A stretch of 64,000 bases of DNA, from positions 94,655 through 158,654 of the forward strand of contig NZ_JSYZ01000030.1 of NCBI RefSeq assembly GCF_001293465.1. The letters are read 5' to 3'. The notes below the pieces were generated by a model. The model was not told where the DNA came from, ran no database searches, and saw nothing but the letters and a program-made list of their open reading frames with translations. Shown piece by piece: positions 61,018 through 64,000 of the stretch; position 1 is the first letter of the stretch, and every line of letters starts with the position of its first letter. Position numbers and translations under genes: made by a program. This DNA comes from Pseudomonas asplenii (GTDB taxonomy: Bacteria > Pseudomonadota > Gammaproteobacteria > Pseudomonadales > Pseudomonadaceae).

Positions 61018-62436
61018 TCAGCGCTTGGCCGAAGCGAGCTTGGTGGCCTTTTCCTGGTCCATGCGCGCCATCAGCGGCTGGCTCTGTTGCAGGAAGCGGG
61101 CGCGCTCGGATCTGGCGATCGGGTCGGCCATCGGCAGTTTCTGGCTCAGCGGGTCGACGTGCACACCGTTGACCTGGAACTCGTAGTGCAGATGCGGGCC
61201 GGTCGACAGACCGGTGGTGCCGATATAACCGATCACCTGGCCCTGCTTGACGTTGCTGCCGGTCTGGACGCCCTTGGCAAAGCCCTGCATGTGGCCATAG
61301 AGGGTACGGTAGCTATTGCCGTGCTGGATGATCACGGTGTTGCCGTAGCCGCCGCGACGCCCCGCCAGGATCACCTTGCCGTCGCCCGCTGCCTTGATTG
61401 GCGTACCACGTGGGGCGGCGTAGTCGACGCCCTTGTGGGCGCGGATCTTGTTCAGGATCGGGTGCTTGCGGCCCATGGAGAAGCGCGAGCTGATGCGGGC
61501 GAAGTCCACTGGAGTACGGATGAAAGCCTTGCGCATGCTGTTGCCGTCGGCGGTGTAGTAGCTGCTGTTGCCCTGCTTGTTGGTGTAACGCACGGCGGTG
61601 TAGGTCTTGCCGCGGTTGGTGAAGCGGGCGGACAGAATGTTGCCGGTGCCGACGGTCTTGCCGTTGACCACTTTCTGTTCGTAGATCACCTCGAACTCGT
61701 CGCCTGGGCGAATATCCTGGGCGAAGTCGATGTCGTAGCCGAAGACGCTGGCCATCTCGCGGGTCAGGCTGTGGGGCATGCCGGCGCGTTGGGCCGAGAG
61801 GGACAGGGAGCTGTTGATCACGCCATGTACATAGGCCGACTGGACGGTTGGCTTGGTGACCACGCGATTGAAGGTGAAGCCTTTCGGGCCCTTGGTCAGG
61901 GTGATGGTTTCCAGGTCGCTGACCTTGCTGTGCAGGTTGTTCAACTGGCCGTCGGGGCTCAGTTCGAACTCCAGTTTCTGGCCGTGCTTGAGCTGGGAAA
62001 ACTGCTTGGCCTGCTTGTCGCTGGCCAGCACTTCATGCACGGCTGCAGCAGGCAGGCCGACCTTTTCGAACAGGGTGGAGAGCGTGTCGCCACGGGCAAC
62101 GGTCACTTCGCGGTGACCGGGTGCCTTCTTCTCTTCCACGGCAGGTGCAGGCTCGCTTTTGGCGGTGTTCTTGCTGTCATCGTCGCTGTTTTCGATCTGG
62201 GCGAAAGGCGATTCATTGCCTTCATTTGTGGCCTGGTCGAGTTCTACAGCGTCTTTGTCTTGTGTCAGTTGAGCAGCGGGACTTTCCAGTTCAAGGCTCA
62301 GGGTCGTTTTCTTGGCTTCGACATCGCTGGATGGAAACACCAGCAGTGCCAGGCTGAGGAGGGCGGCGATACCACTTGCGGCCAGCAGGTGGGTCTTCGG
62401 ATAAAGCGGCGGCGCTTTAGGCGGTTCTGTGCTCAT
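61018..62436 (-). CDS. M23-family murein endopeptidase (MepM-like)
   Basis: The 472-aa membrane-anchored protein starts at 62436 (MSTEPPKAPPLYPKTHLL), with an N-terminal TM (LAASGIAALLSLALLVFP), a Glu/Asp/Ser-rich stretch (~40-100), a LysM-like/OapA-like region (VTVARGDTLSTLFEKVGLP) and a C-terminal LytM/M23 domain with zinc ligands in HKGVDYAAPRGTP (H and D) and HLHYEFQVNG (HxH). It probably cleaves D-Ala-mDAP crosslinks, as E. coli MepM. Upstream in-frame residues (to 62580) are not taken as coding. It precedes anmK. Confidence 0.92.
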   Translation of the reverse strand: MSTEPPKAPPLYPKTHLLAASGIAALLSLALLVFPSSDVEAKKTTLSLELESPAAQLTQDKDAVELDQATNEGNESPFAQIENSDDDSKNTAKSEPAPAVEEKKAPGHREVTVARGDTLSTLFEKVGLPAAAVHEVLASDKQAKQFSQLKHGQKLEFELSPDGQLNNLHSKVSDLETITLTKGPKGFTFNRVVTKPTVQSAYVHGVINSSLSLSAQRAGMPHSLTREMASVFGYDIDFAQDIRPGDEFEVIYEQKVVNGKTVGTGNILSARFTNRGKTYTAVRYTNKQGNSSYYTADGNSMRKAFIRTPVDFARISSRFSMGRKHPILNKIRAHKGVDYAAPRGTPIKAAGDGKVILAGRRGGYGNTVIIQHGNSYRTLYGHMQGFAKGVQTGSNVKQGQVIGYIGTTGLSTGPHLHYEFQVNGVHVDPLSQKLPMADPIARSERARFLQQSQPLMARMDQEKATKLASAKR

Positions 62437-62646
62437 GAGTGATTTGACTTTGAAAAAGATGAATTGGAAAAGATGAATGACATGATGAAGATGAAATAAC
62501 TGTATAAAATATAACCAAAACATCTCTGAAGCAAGTCTGTCATGTGCAGGCAGGCCCTGGCTTGGCCGTACGCCGGGCAAAACTTGTAATTGGGCTGCGA
62601 TCTTGTATGGTTGGTTCCCTTTGAATCTGAGCCTTGCAGGTTGGTT
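62437..62646. other. AT-rich divergent promoter region between mepM-like and tyrS genes
   Basis: The region includes AAAAGATGAAT twice in direct repeat, further GATGAA/GATGAC copies and TATAAAATATAA (62502-62513), with much lower GC than the flanks. It should hold the promoters for both divergent genes. No protein-coding signal other than a spurious extension is seen. Confidence 0.5.
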
Positions 62647-63846
62647 ATGAAGTCGGTTGAAGAGCAGCTAGCGCTGATCAAGCGTGGTGCGGAAGAGTTG
62701 TTGGTCGAGTCGGAACTGGTCGAGAAGCTCAAGCGCGGCCAGCCGCTGCGTATCAAGGCTGGCTTTGACCCGACGGCGCCGGATCTGCATCTGGGTCATA
62801 CGGTGCTTATCAACAAGCTGCGCCAGTTCCAGGATCTGGGTCACCAGGTCATTTTCCTGATCGGCGATTTCACCGGCATGATCGGTGACCCGAGTGGCAA
62901 GAGTGCTACGCGTCCGCCGCTGACTCGCGAGCAGGTGCTCGAGAACGCCGAGACCTATAAGTCCCAGGTATTCAAGATTCTCGACCCGGCCAAGACCGAG
63001 GTGGCGTTCAACTCCACCTGGATGGACAAGATGGGGCCGGCGGACTTCATTCGCCTGACTTCGCAGTACACCGTGGCGCGTATGCTCGAGCGTGACGATT
63101 TCGACAAGCGCTACAGCTCCAAGCAGCCGATCGCGATCCATGAGTTCCTCTATCCGCTGGTGCAGGGCTATGACTCGGTGGCGTTGCGGGCCGATGTCGA
63201 GTTGGGCGGTACCGACCAGAAGTTCAACCTGCTGATGGGGCGTGAGTTGCAGCGTTCCTATGGGCAGGAGGCGCAATGCATCCTCACCATGCCGCTGCTC
63301 GAAGGTCTGGACGGTGTGAAGAAGATGTCCAAGTCCCTGGGTAACTATGTGGGTATCCAGGAAGCGCCGGGTGTGATGTACGGCAAGCTGGTATCGATCC
63401 CTGATGCGCTGATGTGGCGCTATTTCGAACTGTTGAGTTTCCGTTCGATGGATGAGATCAATCAGTTGCGCAAGGATGTCGAGGGCGGTGCCAACCCGCG
63501 GGATATCAAGATCTTGCTGGCCGAAGAGATCGTTGCCCGTTTCCATGGCGAGGAGGCGGCGGCCAATGCCCATCGTGGCGCGGGCAATCGTATGAAGGAT
63601 GGCGAACTGCCGGACGATCTGCCGGAGATCGAGTTGGCAGCGGCCGAAGATATGCCGATCGCTGCGATCCTCAACAAGGCGGGCCTAGTCAAGAACTCGG
63701 CAGTCGCTCGTGATCTGTTGGGTTCCGGTGGTGTGCGGGTGGATGGCGAAGTGGTCGATCGTGCGTTCGTCTTCAAGCTGGGGGCTACCCATGTCTGCCA
63801 GGCCGGCAAGAAGGCATTTGCCCGGATCACCCTGAAGTCCGAGTAA
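62647..63846 (+). CDS. tyrS: TyrS, tyrosyl-tRNA synthetase
   Basis: The 399-aa class I synthetase starts at 62647 (MKSVEEQLALIKRGAEELL). Class I HIGH variant HLGH is in PDLHLGHTVLINKL, KMSKS is intact (KKMSKSLGN), and the C-terminal S4-like RNA-binding domain is at ~335-399 (AAILNKAGLVKNSAVARDLLGSGGVRVDGEV). It has the TyrRS/TyrZ-like length of this branch. The start extends 19 codons upstream to 62590 in the open frame without similarity. A strong terminator follows. An rRNA operon usually follows in P. aeruginosa. Confidence 0.96.
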   Translation: MKSVEEQLALIKRGAEELLVESELVEKLKRGQPLRIKAGFDPTAPDLHLGHTVLINKLRQFQDLGHQVIFLIGDFTGMIGDPSGKSATRPPLTREQVLENAETYKSQVFKILDPAKTEVAFNSTWMDKMGPADFIRLTSQYTVARMLERDDFDKRYSSKQPIAIHEFLYPLVQGYDSVALRADVELGGTDQKFNLLMGRELQRSYGQEAQCILTMPLLEGLDGVKKMSKSLGNYVGIQEAPGVMYGKLVSIPDALMWRYFELLSFRSMDEINQLRKDVEGGANPRDIKILLAEEIVARFHGEEAAANAHRGAGNRMKDGELPDDLPEIELAAAEDMPIAAILNKAGLVKNSAVARDLLGSGGVRVDGEVVDRAFVFKLGATHVCQAGKKAFARITLKSE

Positions 63847-63870
63847 TTCGCGTTTCCGTGTCAGGCTCAA

Positions 63871-63908
63871 AGAAGGCCGGCCCCTTGGGGCCGGCCTTCT
63901 GCTTTTTG
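63871..63908 (+). terminator. strong terminator of tyrS
   Basis: A perfect 14-bp stem, AGAAGGCCGGCCCC (63871-63884) with its complement (63887-63900) and 2-nt loop, is followed by GCTTTTTG. It lies 24 nt after the tyrS stop codon. Confidence 0.92.
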
Positions 63909-64000
63909 CTTTTATAGGAGTCAGACAGCAGTTCAGGTTCCTGCTCCGGTATCTGTGGGCGTTTTGACCTTTATGACAGAAATCTGAAAATAACGGTTGA
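63909..64000 (+). promoter_or_regulatory. tail of the window, probable run-up to an rRNA operon
   Basis: The region lacks an ORF. The last bases read AATAACGGTTGA, which would be completed to TTGAC(A) just past the end, an rrn P1-like -35. In P. aeruginosa tyrS is followed by an rRNA operon. This is an inference from position and cannot be settled here. Confidence 0.35.

Overview
The window is a chromosomal segment of a fluorescent-type Pseudomonas (P. fluorescens / chlororaphis / protegens / putida neighbourhood). The evidence is high GC, recognisable Pseudomonas forms of DavB/DavA, RmcA, RpoD, Vfr, LptD and AgtABCD, many short REP elements, and a gene order I recognise from memory as that of P. 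aeruginosa PA0575-PA0609 and PA0650-PA0668. No database search was run.

Layout. 1-4.4 kb (minus): the 5' part of pqqF, then davA and davB (lysine to 5-aminovalerate) and an Lrp/AsnC regulator. 4.4-5.8 kb: a Fic protein with its own HTH and a strikingly symmetric operator, next to a tRNA-Ile(CAU). 5.8-14.3 kb (minus): rmcA (c-di-GMP sensor) and the macromolecular-synthesis operon rpsU-dnaG-rpoD. 14.4-18.4 kb: tsaD, plsY, folB-folK, cca. 18.4-23.3 kb (minus): stress cluster prkA-yeaH-spoVR. 23.6-31.3 kb (minus): glpE, apaH, apaG, rsmA, pdxA, surA, lptD. 31.4-34.2 kb: a complete-looking group II intron carrying an RT/maturase-HNH protein, inserted between lptD and the divergent cell-wall recycling genes amgK-murU. 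36-37.7 kb: a TerB/DnaJ protein and a DUF3530 protein. 37.8-45.7 kb (plus): sensor kinase and response regulator agtS-agtR, then the ABC transporter agtABCD. 45.9-51.5 kb (plus): rpe, gph, trpE, trpG, trpD, trpC. 51.5-58.2 kb: a lipoate-ligase-like gene, vfr, OsmC, coq7, HIT, SDR, DUF805, nitronate-monooxygenase-like and hemJ genes. 58.3-64 kb: argC, erpA, anmK, an M23 endopeptidase and tyrS. The last bases look like the run-up to an rRNA operon.

How genes work together. davB-davA make 5-aminovalerate from lysine, and agtSR-agtABCD match the P. aeruginosa system for sensing and importing 5-aminovalerate/GABA, so one window holds both internal production and external uptake of the same metabolite. 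lptD-surA-pdxA-rsmA-apaG-apaH is a compact overlapping operon for outer-membrane assembly and housekeeping. trpE-trpG-trpD-trpC is an uninterrupted block.

Most notable signals: (1) the group II intron lies in sense orientation in the lptD leader, with domain V, a domain VI branch-point adenosine and an EBS1-IBS1 pairing visible by eye; (2) the fic promoter carries four copies of one 10-bp half-site; (3) a Trp-rich leader peptide and possible attenuator for trpE are embedded in frame in the 3' end of gph; (4) a 13-bp perfect hairpin covers the pqqF start codon; (5) a 25-bp near-perfect REP hairpin separates the agt binding-protein gene from its permease genes. I saw no CRISPR array, prophage or transposase gene.
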